The notes: generated by a model from the letters alone, not told the origin. A stretch of 64,000 bases of DNA from Thauera sp. UBA6194 (GCA_002422685.1 DITC01000063.1:48599-112598), one strand, 5' to 3'. Shown: positions 39,677 through 51,103, numbered from the stretch's first letter. Numbers and translations are program-made.

Positions 39677-40144
39677 TCACTGACCCATGCGGCCTGCGCC
39701 CGGGCCTTGACCCGGTCCGCGGCCCTGACCGGGCCCCATGCCCCGACCGGGCTGCCCTGCGCCACGCCCCGTGCCCGCGCCCGGGCCTGCGCCGGGCCCC
39801 TTGCCGGCACCGGGCCCCATCCCGCGCCCCGGCGCAGCGTCGGGGTTGGCGCCACGCGCCGGGCCCATGCCCATGCCACGCTCGGGCGGGGTTTCGGGCA
39901 GGGTCACGCCTTCGCGTTGGGCACGCTCGCGCATCTGCATGTGGTGCTCGTTGCGGATCGCTGCCCGCGCCTCGTCGTTTTCGGCTGCCCACATGCGGGC
40001 GCGGTACTCGGTGCGCTCGCGCTCGGTCATCATCTGACTGCCGAAGATCGGGGTCTGGGTCGTATCGGCTGCAATCGCCCCGCCCCCTGCCAGCAGCAGC
40101 ATCGCCATCAACAGGCCACGTCCGGTCAATTTCGCTTTCATCAT
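39677..40144 (-). CDS. Gly/Met/Pro/Arg-rich periplasmic protein
   Basis: A protein of about 155 residues with signal peptide ('GLLMAMLLLAGGGAIA'), a charged helical middle ('MTERERTEYRARMWAAENDE', 'HHMQMRERAQREGV') and a C-terminal third made of irregular GPG repeats such as 'RGMGMGPARGANPD' and 'GQGRGPGQGPGAGRMGQ'. The ATG pair at 40144/40141 follows GAGGAG. It is the first gene of the run into the PepSY protein and two-component system, so may be their target or sensor input. No family assignment. Confidence 0.72.
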   Translation of the reverse strand: MMKAKLTGRGLLMAMLLLAGGGAIAADTTQTPIFGSQMMTERERTEYRARMWAAENDEARAAIRNEHHMQMRERAQREGVTLPETPPERGMGMGPARGANPDAAPGRGMGPGAGKGPGAGPGAGTGRGAGQPGRGMGPGQGRGPGQGPGAGRMGQ

Positions 40145-40279
40145 CGACTCCTCGGTCATCGAAAAGAACCACTCGGATGTCGCGGCAGCTTCGCCGCATC
40201 GCTTCTTACTATAGGCGCCCATGCCTGAACCGGCGATGAACAAGCCCTCGCCTGCGCAGGCGCACCCACCCCGCACCAC

Positions 40280-41242
40280 TCATGCGCGCAACTCCGCCAT
40301 GAGCCGCCCGAGGTCGAGCGAACCGGCACGCTGCGAGATCTCGGGCGCGTAGCGCGCCTGCAAGCCCTTGGCCTGCTCGAACACCCCGGCAAAGGTCTGC
40401 TTGATCATGCCGGCATCCAGGCTGCGCCCGCCGCCGTAGTAGCGCACGGCCACCTTGCCGATGGCGTAGGTGGTGGCGAACGAAAACCCTGAACCTGCCG
40501 CCTGCCCGCCGATGGCACGCCCCGCGCCGCCCAGCACCTTGCCGAGCAGGCCGCCGAGCAGCTTGCGCCCGAACTGCTCCACATACTGCCCGGTCATGCC
40601 GACGCCGGTAGTGACGAGGAAGTCCTGAATGTGGCGCCGGTCGAGCTCGTAGCCATAGGTCGTCCCGATGCGATAGACGAGTCGCACCTGGAGCGGGATG
40701 ATCGCCATCGACGCCAGCGACTGGGGCAGCAGCTCCAGCGCGCCGTTGAGGATGGCTGCGTTGAGGATCATGCGCTCGAGCTCGGCTTGGTCGGGCGCGG
40801 CGGATGGGCGCGCTTCAGCCGACGCTGCGGGCACGGGCTCATAGCCCGGGAGCACGCCCTCGGCCGGAGCCGCAACGACCGCTTCGGCCTGCTCGATGCT
40901 GCTGCGTGCGAGCTGGCCGTCCAGGCCCAGCGCCGCGGACAGACGCTCGAGAAAGGCGCTTTCGGAGGCCTGGAGCGTGCCGTCGGCCTCGCAGACGCCG
41001 AGCGCGAGCTCGAAGGCGAGCTGACGCAAGGGCGCCGTGTCGAGCTGCGCCGCGACCGCTTCGAGTTCGACACGGCCGAGCAGCACCGCCTGGTACAGGG
41101 CGACGAAATCGACCTCGGCCTCGCGGCTGAGCGACTCGGCGACCTTGCGCACGTGCTCGCGCTCTTCGGCGTTCTGATGGCCATCGGCGAACGCCGCCAT
41201 CAAGCAGATGGCGACGAGGGATCGGGTTTGCTCTGGGTTCAT
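40280..41242 (-). CDS. TerB-like and DUF697-domain protein
   Basis: A 320-residue protein. Residues 1-115 resemble a TerB/DjlA-like helical domain ('MAAFADGHQNAEEREHVRKV', 'LGVCEADGTLQASESAFLER'). The second half fits DUF697: 'LLPQSLASMAIIPLQVRLVY', 'GMTGQYVEQFGRKLLGG' and 'TYAIGKVAVRYYGGGRSLD', with hydrophobic Gly-rich helices that may contact membrane. AGGAGG lies 7 bases before the ATG at 41242. Such proteins are linked to stress or tellurite responses, with no known reaction. Confidence 0.82.
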   Translation of the reverse strand: MNPEQTRSLVAICLMAAFADGHQNAEEREHVRKVAESLSREAEVDFVALYQAVLLGRVELEAVAAQLDTAPLRQLAFELALGVCEADGTLQASESAFLERLSAALGLDGQLARSSIEQAEAVVAAPAEGVLPGYEPVPAASAEARPSAAPDQAELERMILNAAILNGALELLPQSLASMAIIPLQVRLVYRIGTTYGYELDRRHIQDFLVTTGVGMTGQYVEQFGRKLLGGLLGKVLGGAGRAIGGQAAGSGFSFATTYAIGKVAVRYYGGGRSLDAGMIKQTFAGVFEQAKGLQARYAPEISQRAGSLDLGRLMAELRA

Positions 41243-41561
41243 GCTGAAGCCTCCTGTTCGTGGGGCTGCCCTGGGGCGACGGGCGACGCGGCGATGATCA
41301 CGTCGCGAACGCCGTTGCACGACGGCAGCGGTGCGCAAAATTATGCGCCTGGCGGTGAACGTGACATGAACGCCGGCAGCAGAAAAGGTTCAGCCAGCCC
41401 GCAGCGGTCCCCTCCGGCAAATCCACAGTCGAGCGCCGGAAGGACGCGCGACGCGGCACGCGCTGCATGCGTGCGTGCCGGCAAAAGGGCTCGATCTGGC
41501 GACATGCAGCCCTTTCCCGGATAATTATGAATAATTTAATCCACCCGACACCGAGCCGAAC
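41243..41561. promoter_or_regulatory. Intergenic region with AT-rich promoter of carbonic anhydrase
   Basis: This 319-base gap holds no convincing gene. Its only marked feature is an AT-rich, partly symmetrical stretch at 41520-41542 (GGATAATTATGAATAATTTA), which contrasts with the GC-rich surroundings and is a likely -10/UP region for the carbonic anhydrase gene starting at 41562. Confidence 0.45.
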
Positions 41562-42209
41562 ATGCCCAAGACGATCGAACACCTCTTCGCCAACAACAAG
41601 CAGTGGTCCGAGCGCATGCGCGAGGAAGATCCGGAGTTCTTCAGCCGGCTGGTCAAGCAGCAATCGCCCGAGTACCTGTGGATCGGCTGCTCGGACAGCC
41701 GCGTACCGGCTAACCAGGTGGTCGGGCTGGCGCCGGGCGAAGTATTCGTGCATCGCAACATCGCCAACGTGATCGTGCACACCGACCTGAACGCGCTGTC
41801 GGTGATCCACTACGCGGTCGACGTGCTGCGCGTGAAGCATATCCTCATCGTCGGCCACTACGGCTGCGGCGGCGTCAAGGCGGCGATCAACGACGTCTCG
41901 ACCGGCCTCACCGACAACTGGCTGCGCCACATACAGGACATACGCGACCGCCATCTCGATCAGCTCGAGAGGATCGAAGACCCCTCGCTGCGCGCCGATC
42001 GCCTGTGCGAACTCAACGCCATGCACCAGGTAGTGAACGTGTGCCAGACCTCGGTGCTGCGCGACGCCTGGCAGCGCGGACAGGACGTGCGCGTGCACGG
42101 CTGGTGCTACAGCCTGCACGACGGTCTGGTGCGCGACCTGGGCGTCACCTCGCGCAACCGCGAAGAGGCGATGGACCTCTACGCCGAAGCCTCGACGCGG
42201 CCGCGCTGA
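41562..42209 (+). CDS. can: Beta-class carbonic anhydrase
   Basis: A 215-residue zinc enzyme interconverting CO2 and bicarbonate. Zinc ligands are Cys43 ('IGCSDSRVP', with catalytic Asp45-Arg47), His99 and Cys102 ('GHYGCGGV'). The body has 'FVHRNIANVIVHTDLNALSV' typical of E. coli Can. It is followed 13 bases later by the ROK kinase gene. Confidence 0.96.
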   Translation: MPKTIEHLFANNKQWSERMREEDPEFFSRLVKQQSPEYLWIGCSDSRVPANQVVGLAPGEVFVHRNIANVIVHTDLNALSVIHYAVDVLRVKHILIVGHYGCGGVKAAINDVSTGLTDNWLRHIQDIRDRHLDQLERIEDPSLRADRLCELNAMHQVVNVCQTSVLRDAWQRGQDVRVHGWCYSLHDGLVRDLGVTSRNREEAMDLYAEASTRPR

Positions 42210-42222
42210 GCGCGCGACCCCC

Positions 42223-43134
42223 ATGCGCATCGGCATCGACCTCGGCGGCACCAAGATCGAGATCGTGGTGCTGGATGCGAACGGCGTGCTGCGCTGGCGG
42301 CGCCGGGTGTCCACGCCACAGGGCGACTACCCCGCAACGCTGCGGGCGATCGCGGCCCTGGTCGACGCGGCCGAGCGCGCGACCGGCGCACGCGCCAGCG
42401 TCGGCATCGGTACGCCGGGCTCGCCTTCGCCGGCAAGCGGGCTGATCCGCAACGCCAACTCCACCTGCCTCAACGGCCAGCCGCTGCAGCGCGACCTCGA
42501 AGCCCTGCTGCAGCGGCCGCTTCGCCTCGCCAACGACGCCAACTGCCTGGCCGTGTCCGAAGCCGCCGACGGCGCCGGCATGGGAGCACGTACCGTGTTC
42601 GCGGCCATCCTCGGCACCGGCGTGGGCGGAGGCATCGTCGTGGATGGCCGGCTGCTCGTGGGCGCGAACGCGATCGCAGGCGAATGGGGCCACAACCCGC
42701 TGCCGCTGCCCGCAGATGACGAGTTGCCCTTGCCCGGATGCTATTGCGGCCGCCGCGGCTGCATCGAGGCCTATCTGTCCGGCCCGGGCATGGCCGCCGA
42801 TCACCTGCGCCACACCGGCCAGCCGCTGCAGGCGCCGGAGATCGTCGCGGGCGCGCAAGCCGGCGACGCGCGCTGCGAAGCCACCCTCGCACGCTACGAG
42901 GCACGGCTCGCGCGTGCGCTGGCCGGCGTCATCAACCTGCTCGACCCGGACGTGATCGTGCTCGGCGGCGGGCTGTCGCAGATCGCACGGCTGTACCACA
43001 AGGTGCCGCAGCACTGGCTGCCGCATGTGTTTTCGGACCGGGTGGTGACGCGCCTGCTGCCGGCAGCCCATGGCGACTCGTCCGGCGTGCGCGGTGCAGC
43101 GTGGCTGTGGCCTGCCGACGAAACCGGCGCCTGA
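42223..43134 (+). CDS. ROK-family sugar kinase (fructokinase-like)
   Basis: A 303-residue kinase. Phosphate motif 'IGIDLGGTK' (3-11), 'GIGTPGSPSP', catalytic Asp in 'LANDANCLAVSEA', 'GTGVGGGIV', and the ROK zinc motif 'GCYCGRRGCIE' with the upstream His in 'WGHNP'. It resembles manno-fructokinase Mak or NagK; the exact sugar is uncertain. It shares a likely transcript with can and converges on priA (stop codons one base apart). Confidence 0.92.
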   Translation: MRIGIDLGGTKIEIVVLDANGVLRWRRRVSTPQGDYPATLRAIAALVDAAERATGARASVGIGTPGSPSPASGLIRNANSTCLNGQPLQRDLEALLQRPLRLANDANCLAVSEAADGAGMGARTVFAAILGTGVGGGIVVDGRLLVGANAIAGEWGHNPLPLPADDELPLPGCYCGRRGCIEAYLSGPGMAADHLRHTGQPLQAPEIVAGAQAGDARCEATLARYEARLARALAGVINLLDPDVIVLGGGLSQIARLYHKVPQHWLPHVFSDRVVTRLLPAAHGDSSGVRGAAWLWPADETGA

Positions 43135-43135
43135 G

Positions 43136-45316
<2,181 letters not shown>

Positions 45317-45431
45317 GGATCGGCTGGGGGGCTCAAGAAAACTGCTTAAGGCTCAGTAACTTGCGGCGCTTTCGTGAAGCGTCGTGGAGAAAACGCGGGC
45401 CAAGTCTCTGGCTGGGAATGCCCCTTTTGGC

Positions 45432-45454
45432 TTGTCCACAAAACCTGTGGATAA
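45432..45454. promoter_or_regulatory. Inverted pair of DnaA boxes upstream of priA
   Basis: TTGTCCACA (45432-45440, one mismatch to TTATCCACA) and TGTGGATAA (45446-45454, the exact complement of TTATCCACA) face each other 5 bases apart. A T/A-rich stretch (45524-45562) follows. They lie in the 391-base gap 45317-45707, which shows no convincing gene. They may allow DnaA to regulate priA; see also the hairpin at 45631. Confidence 0.55.
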
Positions 45455-45630
45455 GTTTGTGGGAAAGCTGGGTGAATCGGCCCCAAACCTGCGCCAGATA
45501 AGGCTTTTCGTCACACTGCCTTAACATTGCGCTAATTTTTTATCGTTATTTTTCAAGCGCTTATGAAATGCGCTGGGCCAAAGCCCATTTGCGACACCTT
45601 CTTCGGGGTGGAGCCGCAGGATGTGCATAA

Positions 45631-45663
45631 GTCAAGCACTGAAAACGCAATTTTGTGCTTGAC
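45631..45663 (-). terminator. Hairpin after hemE
   Basis: GTCAAGCAC (45631-45639) and GTGCTTGAC (45655-45663) are a perfect inverted repeat; the loop can also close through AAAA/TTTT. On the hemE strand it begins 45 bases after the stop codon. The following bases are TTATG rather than a full T-run, so it is a probable but not classic terminator. Confidence 0.5.
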
Positions 45664-45707
45664 AGGCAGCGCCCGACCGCTGGCCGGAACGCTGCCCCTG
45701 CGCACCC

Positions 45708-46778
45708 TCAGCTGCGTGCGCGAATCTCGCGGCTGTAGCTGTGCACGGTGTCGACCAGCACGTTGACGTTCTCCGGCGGCGTGAACTGCGAGATGCCGTG
45801 GCCGAGGTTGAAGACGTGGCCGGGATGGTTGCCGTAAGCGTCAAGCACACGGCGCGTCTCGGTGGCGACCGCCTCGGGCGGGGCGAACAGCACGTTGGGG
45901 TCGAGGTTGCCCTGCAGCGCCACCTTGTCGCCCACCAGCTGACGGGCACGGCCGATGTCCATGGTCCAGTCCAGGCCCACCGCGTCGCTGCCGATGGCGG
46001 CGATCGATTCCAGCCACAGCCCGCCGCCCTTGGTGAATACGATGCTGGGCACGCGCTGGCCGTCACGCTCACGGATCAGGCCCGACACCACCTGCTCGAG
46101 GTAGCGCAGCGAGAACTCCTTGTACGCCGCCTCGGACAGCACGCCACCCCAGGAGTCGAATACCATCACCGCTTGGGCGCCGGCCTCGATCTGGGCGTTG
46201 AGGTACTTCACCACCGCCTGCGCGGTGACCTCGAGGATGTGGTGCATCAGGTCGGGGCGGCTGTAGGCCAGGCTCTTGACCTTGCGGTAATCCGACGACG
46301 AGCCGCCCTCGACCATGTAGCAAGCCAGCGTCCACGGGCTGCCCGAGAAGCCGATCAGCGGCACGCTGCCGTCGAGCGCGCGGCGGATCTCGCTCACCGC
46401 GTCCATCACGTACTGCAGCTCGGCGTGCGGATCGGGCGCGGAGAGGTTGCGGATCTCCCACTCGTCCTTCAGGGGGCGCTCGAAGCGCGGGCCCTCGCCT
46501 TCGGCGAAGTACAGGCCCAGGCCCATCGCGTCGGGCACGGTGAGGATGTCGGAGAACAGGATCGCGGCGTCGAGGTCGTAGCGCGCCAGCGGCTGCAGCG
46601 TGACCTCGCAGGCCATCGCCGGGCTCTTGCACAGGTTGAGGAAGTTGCCGGCGCGGCGGCGGGTCTCGCAGTATTCCGGCAGGTACCGGCCGGCCTGACG
46701 CATCAGCCAGACGGGGGTGTATTCGGTGGGCTGGCGCAGCAGAGCGCGCAGGAAGGTGTCGTTTTTCAGGTGGCTCAC
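45708..46778 (-). CDS. hemE: Uroporphyrinogen decarboxylase
   Basis: A 356-residue heme-pathway enzyme converting uroporphyrinogen III to coproporphyrinogen III. The N-terminal signature 'TPVWLMRQAGRYLPEYCETR' and 'AAILFSDILTVPDAMG' are present, with 'GFSGSPWTLACYMVEGGSS', 'VMVFDSWGGVLSE' and the C-terminal 'VFNLGHGISQFTPPENVNVL'. AAAGGA precedes the ATG at 46778. Confidence 0.97.
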   Translation of the reverse strand: MSHLKNDTFLRALLRQPTEYTPVWLMRQAGRYLPEYCETRRRAGNFLNLCKSPAMACEVTLQPLARYDLDAAILFSDILTVPDAMGLGLYFAEGEGPRFERPLKDEWEIRNLSAPDPHAELQYVMDAVSEIRRALDGSVPLIGFSGSPWTLACYMVEGGSSSDYRKVKSLAYSRPDLMHHILEVTAQAVVKYLNAQIEAGAQAVMVFDSWGGVLSEAAYKEFSLRYLEQVVSGLIRERDGQRVPSIVFTKGGGLWLESIAAIGSDAVGLDWTMDIGRARQLVGDKVALQGNLDPNVLFAPPEAVATETRRVLDAYGNHPGHVFNLGHGISQFTPPENVNVLVDTVHSYSREIRARS

Positions 46779-46881
46779 ATCGAGTCCTTTAAGTTTCTGG
46801 CAATCGAACCGAAGGCGTGATTATCGCCCGTCTGGCCGCGTTGGGGGCTTGTCGGGGGTCAAACCGCAGCGTCGCTCGGCT

Positions 46882-48351
46882 TCAGCGGCGCCAGAAGGTC
46901 GGCGTCAGCACGACCAGGAAGGTGAAGATCTCCAGCCGGCCGAGGATCATGGTGAAGGACAGGACCCACTTGTGGAAAGCTTCCAGGCCCTGGTAGTTCG
47001 ATGCCGGACCCACCATGTCCAGCCCCGGTCCGGTGTTGTTGAGGCAGGCGACCACGGCGGAGAAGGCGGTGATCAGTTCGAGCCCGGTCGCCGACAGCAC
47101 CAGGGTCAGGCTGACGATGCTGACCATGTACATGAAGCTGAAGCCCAGCACCGCATGCAGGATGTTCTCGGGCACGGGCGTGCGCCCCATGCGCACCGGA
47201 CGCACCGCGCTCGGATGCAGCGAGCGCACGATCTCGCGGAACACCTGGTTGTAGAGGATGATCGCCCGCATCATCTTGATGCCGCCGCCGGTCGAGCCCG
47301 AGCAGGCGATGAAGCTGCCGAGAAAGAGCAGCCACAGCTGCGCGAACATCGGCCACAGCGTGTAATCGTAAGTCGCCAGCCCGAGCGAGGTGGAGATCGA
47401 GACCACGTGAAACAGCGCGTAGCGCAGCGCCTCGCCGATCTCGGTGAACGCGCCCTCGACGAGCAGGAACACGACCAGCAAGCCCACGCTGAAACCGAGC
47501 ACGCCGAAGTAGAACGGGATCTCCGGGTCGCGGTAATACGGACGCAGCGAACGTCGCATCAGGGCCAGATAGTGCGTGGCGTAGTTGAGACCCGCGAGCA
47601 GCGCGAACACCACCACGACCATCTCCACCCCGAAGTTGTCGAAATGGCCGAGCGAGGCGTCCTTGTTCGAGAAGCCGCCCAGGCCGGCTACCGAGAAGGC
47701 GTGGATCACGGCGTCCCACTCGTCCAGGCCCGCCCACCACAGACTCAACCCGCAGGCCACGGTGAGCAGCACGTAGGAAATCCACAGGCCCTTCGCGGTC
47801 TCCGCGATCCGTGGGGTGAGACTGGAGTCCTTCATCGGGCTCGGTACTTCGGCCTTGTAGAGCTGGCGGCCACCGATGCCGAGCAGCGGGAGGATCGCCA
47901 CCACCAGCACGATGACGCCCATGCCGCCCACCCAGTGCATGAAGGTACGCCACAGGTTGATCGAGATCGGCAGATCATCCAGCCCGGTGAGCACCGTGGC
48001 GCCGGTGGCGGTCAGGCCCGAGACCGCTTCGAAGTACGCATCGGTAAAGCCCAGGTCCGGAATGTAGGCCAGCAGCGGCAAGGCCCCGAACAGCGGCAAC
48101 ACCACCCAGGTGGCCGCCACGAGCAGGAAACCGTCGTGCACGCGCAGATCGCGCCTGTGCGCGCGCGTGGCCGCCCACAGCAACAGACCGGAGACGAAGG
48201 TCACGAACAGGCCCTGGTCGTAGGCCAGCGTGGCACCATCCTCGAGCCAGGCCGAGACCGCGAGCGGGAAGCTCATGAGCAGGCCGAAGATCATGATGAT
48301 CAGGCCCAGCGCATTCAGTGCGGGGTTGTAGGCGCGCTGATAGGTACGCAT
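46882..48351 (-). CDS. trkH: Potassium uptake protein TrkH
   Basis: A 489-residue K+ transporter with four P-loop repeats; filter segments include 'VSGLTATGATVLTGLDD', 'AGLGGFSNKDASLGHFDN', 'GSTGGGIKMMRAIILYNQ' and 'ACLNNTGPGLDMVGPASNYQ'. It needs the TrkA regulatory subunit, encoded immediately upstream with one base between the genes. Helix count and length fit the family. Confidence 0.96.
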   Translation of the reverse strand: MRTYQRAYNPALNALGLIIMIFGLLMSFPLAVSAWLEDGATLAYDQGLFVTFVSGLLLWAATRAHRRDLRVHDGFLLVAATWVVLPLFGALPLLAYIPDLGFTDAYFEAVSGLTATGATVLTGLDDLPISINLWRTFMHWVGGMGVIVLVVAILPLLGIGGRQLYKAEVPSPMKDSSLTPRIAETAKGLWISYVLLTVACGLSLWWAGLDEWDAVIHAFSVAGLGGFSNKDASLGHFDNFGVEMVVVVFALLAGLNYATHYLALMRRSLRPYYRDPEIPFYFGVLGFSVGLLVVFLLVEGAFTEIGEALRYALFHVVSISTSLGLATYDYTLWPMFAQLWLLFLGSFIACSGSTGGGIKMMRAIILYNQVFREIVRSLHPSAVRPVRMGRTPVPENILHAVLGFSFMYMVSIVSLTLVLSATGLELITAFSAVVACLNNTGPGLDMVGPASNYQGLEAFHKWVLSFTMILGRLEIFTFLVVLTPTFWRR

Positions 48352-48352
48352 G

Positions 48353-49756
48353 TCAGAGGAAGTGGAAGCCGACCTGGAAGAGCTTCTCGACCTTCTGGAC
48401 CAGCTTCTTGCTCGTGCAGAAGACGATCACGTGGTCGTCCTCCTCGATCACGGTGTCGTGGTGCGGGATGATCACCTCACGGCGCACGACCCGCCCTTCG
48501 TCGTTCTTCACGTCGCGCACGAGCGCACCGATGCTGGTGCCGCGCGGCAGGGCGATCTCCTCGATCGCACGACCGACGACCTTCGAGTCCTTGCGGCTGC
48601 CGTGGGCGATGATCTCGAGCGCCTCGGCCGCGCCGCGACGCAGGCTGTGCACGGCGACCACGTCACCACGGCGCACGTGGGCGAGCAGGGTGCCGATGGA
48701 GGTGTGCGCGGGCGAGATGGCGATATCGATCGGGCCGCCCTGCACCAGGTCGACGTAGCTCTTGCGGTTGATCAGCGCGAGCGTGCGCCGGGCGCCCATG
48801 CGCTTGGCGAGCGAGGCCGCCATGATGTTGTCTTCCTCGTCATTGGTGAGGGCGACGAAGAGGTCGGTTTCATCGATGCCCTCGCCTTCGAGCAGCTTCT
48901 CGTCGGTGGAGTCGCCGCGCAGCACGAGCGCGTGCGACAGCTGGGACGCGAGCATCTCGGCGCGCGGGCGGTTCAGCTCGAGAATCTTGACGTGGTAACT
49001 GTCCTCGATCGACTGCGCGAGGCGAAAGCCGATGTTGCCCCCACCCGCGATCATCACGCGTCGCATCGGCCGGTCGGAGCGGCGCAGCTCGCCCATGACC
49101 TTGCGGATGTGCACCGTCGCGGCGAGGCAGAACACCTCGTCATCGGGCAGGATGATGGTGTCGCCCTCGGGCATGATCGGATTGCCGTTGCGGTAGATCG
49201 CGGCGATGCGCACCTCAACGTTGGGCAGGTGAAAGCGCAGCGCCTTGAGCGGGTGCCCCACCAGCGGTCCGCCCTCGAAGGCACGCACGCAGATGAGGCT
49301 GACCACGCCGTCGGCGAACTCCAGCACCTGCAGCGCCTCGGGGAAGGCGATCAGGCGCTTGATGTAGTCGGTGACGACCTGCTCGGGGCAGATCGAAAAA
49401 TCCACCGCGAAGTTGTCGTCGTCGAGCAGCTCGGGGTGGTCGACGTAGTCGGTCGAGCGCAGGCGCGCGATGCGCGTGGGCAGGTTGTAGAGCGCCTTGG
49501 AGATGCGACAGGCACACAGGTTGGTCTGATCGGACTGCGTCACCGCGATCAGCAGGTCGGCATCCTCGGCGCCTGCATCCCTGAGCACGCGCGGCGATGC
49601 TGCATTGCCGCATACGGTGCGCACCTCGAGTCGCTCGCGCAAGGTCGCCAGGTACTCCTCGCTGGTATCGACGAGCGTGATGTCGTTGGCCTCGGAAACG
49701 AGGTTTTCCGCCACGGAGGCGCCAACCTGGCCAGCACCGAGAATGATGATCTTCAC
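48353..49756 (-). CDS. trkA: Trk potassium transport regulatory protein TrkA
   Basis: A 467-residue peripheral membrane protein with two NAD-binding RCK domains ('IIILGAGQVGASVAENLV' at the start and 'VMIAGGGNIGFRLAQSIEDS' near 235) each followed by a TrkA-C domain. It gates TrkH in response to nucleotides. It is the downstream neighbour of ntrX, a conserved arrangement in Rhodocyclales and Burkholderiales. Confidence 0.97.
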   Translation of the reverse strand: MKIIILGAGQVGASVAENLVSEANDITLVDTSEEYLATLRERLEVRTVCGNAASPRVLRDAGAEDADLLIAVTQSDQTNLCACRISKALYNLPTRIARLRSTDYVDHPELLDDDNFAVDFSICPEQVVTDYIKRLIAFPEALQVLEFADGVVSLICVRAFEGGPLVGHPLKALRFHLPNVEVRIAAIYRNGNPIMPEGDTIILPDDEVFCLAATVHIRKVMGELRRSDRPMRRVMIAGGGNIGFRLAQSIEDSYHVKILELNRPRAEMLASQLSHALVLRGDSTDEKLLEGEGIDETDLFVALTNDEEDNIMAASLAKRMGARRTLALINRKSYVDLVQGGPIDIAISPAHTSIGTLLAHVRRGDVVAVHSLRRGAAEALEIIAHGSRKDSKVVGRAIEEIALPRGTSIGALVRDVKNDEGRVVRREVIIPHHDTVIEEDDHVIVFCTSKKLVQKVEKLFQVGFHFL

Positions 49757-49847
49757 CGGAAGTTCCAGAGCGTCTGCAAGAGGCCGATTCTACGCGCCCA
49801 TGCGCACTGCAGCCACACGGGTGTGCGCTGCAGCAAACAGCCTGCGT

Positions 49848-51095
49848 TCAGTTTTCTTCGTGGCGACGACCGGCTTGCAGGCCGAGTTGCTTGAGCTTGC
49901 GGTAAAGATGGGTGCGCTCGAGCCCCGTCTTCTCTGCCAGGCGGGTCATGTTGCCGCCCTCGAGGCGCAGGTGGTGCTCGAAGTACATGCGCTCGAAGGC
50001 CTCGCGCGCCTCGCGCAGAGGCTGCTCGAGCGACACTCCGCAGCTGCCCGCGGACAGATCGGGCGGCAGAAGCCGGCGCACGTCGCCAGCGCCCACCTCC
50101 TCTTCGAGCGTGCCGAGGGCGAGCGACTTGACCGCCGCGCGCAGCTCGGGATACCCGCCCGGCCAGGGCAGGTTGCGCAGCTGATTGAGCGCAGCGGTGG
50201 AAAAACGCCGCAGCGGCACCTCGCCCGCTTCGACCAGATGCACCAGCAGCTGGCTCGCCAGCTCGGGCAGGTCGTCGCGCACGTCGACCAGCGAAGGCGG
50301 CGCGAGGCTGATCTCGAACAAACGGGCGAGCAGCCCCTCCTCCCAGCCCTCCGTCGCGAGCGCCTCGTGGCTGCGCTCGGAGGCGACGACCAGGCGTTGA
50401 TCGTAACGATCGAGCCGATCGAGGGCGAAGGCCAGGTTCTTCTGCTGCGGGCGCGACAGGCGCGAGAGTTCGGGGACGAACAACACGCCGCCCTGCGCGC
50501 TCTGCAGCTGTCCGATGTCGAGCGGCGCGGTGATCGTCGACAGGTCGAGCCAGGGTGCATTGGCGGTCTGGACGCTGCGCGCGACGAGCTCGGCGAGTGT
50601 GCCATTGCCCACCTTCAGCAGCAGCACGCGCGAATTGCTGGTGATCTGCTCGACGCGGCGACGCAGCTCGCGCAAGGGCACCGAGCGCGTGAAGGCAGCC
50701 AGGGTCAGCGGTGCGGGCGAGCCGGGTGCCTGCGGCCGCTGCAACCCGCGCTTCACCGCGGCGAGCAGTTTCTGCAGCGCGATGGGCTTTTCCAGATAGT
50801 CGATCGCGCCGATGCGGGTCGCCTCGACCGCGGTGTCGATGGTGCCGTGCCCGGACATCATCACCACCGGCATGTTGAGCTGGCCGTTTGCCGCCCACTC
50901 CTTGAGCAGGGTGATGCCATCGGTGTCGGGCATCCAGATATCGAGCAGCACCATGTCGGGCCGCAGCGCATTGCGCGCGGCGCGCGCGGCACCGGCATTC
51001 TCGGCCAGAAGGATGTCGTGGCCTTCGTCGCGCAGGATCTCGGAGAGCAGCTCGCGAATGCCGACTTCGTCGTCAACGATGAGTATTTTTGCCAT
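49848..51095 (-). CDS. ntrX: NtrX-like response regulator with degenerate AAA+ domain
   Basis: A 415-residue regulator: receiver 'AKILIVDDEVGIRELLSEIL' with phospho-Asp in 'VLLDIWMPDTDGITLL', a central region where sigma-54 activators have the AAA+ ATPase, and a Fis-type helix-turn-helix ('NMTRLAEKTGLERTHLYRKL'). The central region lacks Walker A (the site reads 'LLLKVGNGTLAEL') and has no GAFTGA loop; a late arginine-rich part 'QGGVLFVPELSRLSRPQQ' remains recognisable. It therefore probably binds DNA without activating sigma-54. The ATG at 51095 is chosen over a TTG at 51107. It pairs with NtrY. Confidence 0.88.
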   Translation of the reverse strand: MAKILIVDDEVGIRELLSEILRDEGHDILLAENAGAARAARNALRPDMVLLDIWMPDTDGITLLKEWAANGQLNMPVVMMSGHGTIDTAVEATRIGAIDYLEKPIALQKLLAAVKRGLQRPQAPGSPAPLTLAAFTRSVPLRELRRRVEQITSNSRVLLLKVGNGTLAELVARSVQTANAPWLDLSTITAPLDIGQLQSAQGGVLFVPELSRLSRPQQKNLAFALDRLDRYDQRLVVASERSHEALATEGWEEGLLARLFEISLAPPSLVDVRDDLPELASQLLVHLVEAGEVPLRRFSTAALNQLRNLPWPGGYPELRAAVKSLALGTLEEEVGAGDVRRLLPPDLSAGSCGVSLEQPLREAREAFERMYFEHHLRLEGGNMTRLAEKTGLERTHLYRKLKQLGLQAGRRHEEN

Positions 51096-51103
51096 TGTGT
51101 GGG

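Noticed and set aside
45333..45527. 64-codon minus-strand frame upstream of priA
   Set aside because: It spans the DnaA-box pair, lacks a ribosome site and shows no family character; better explained as regulatory DNA.
47396..47411. CACGTGAAACA half-match to parS inside trkH
   Set aside because: Only one half-site is present; the other half has four mismatches.
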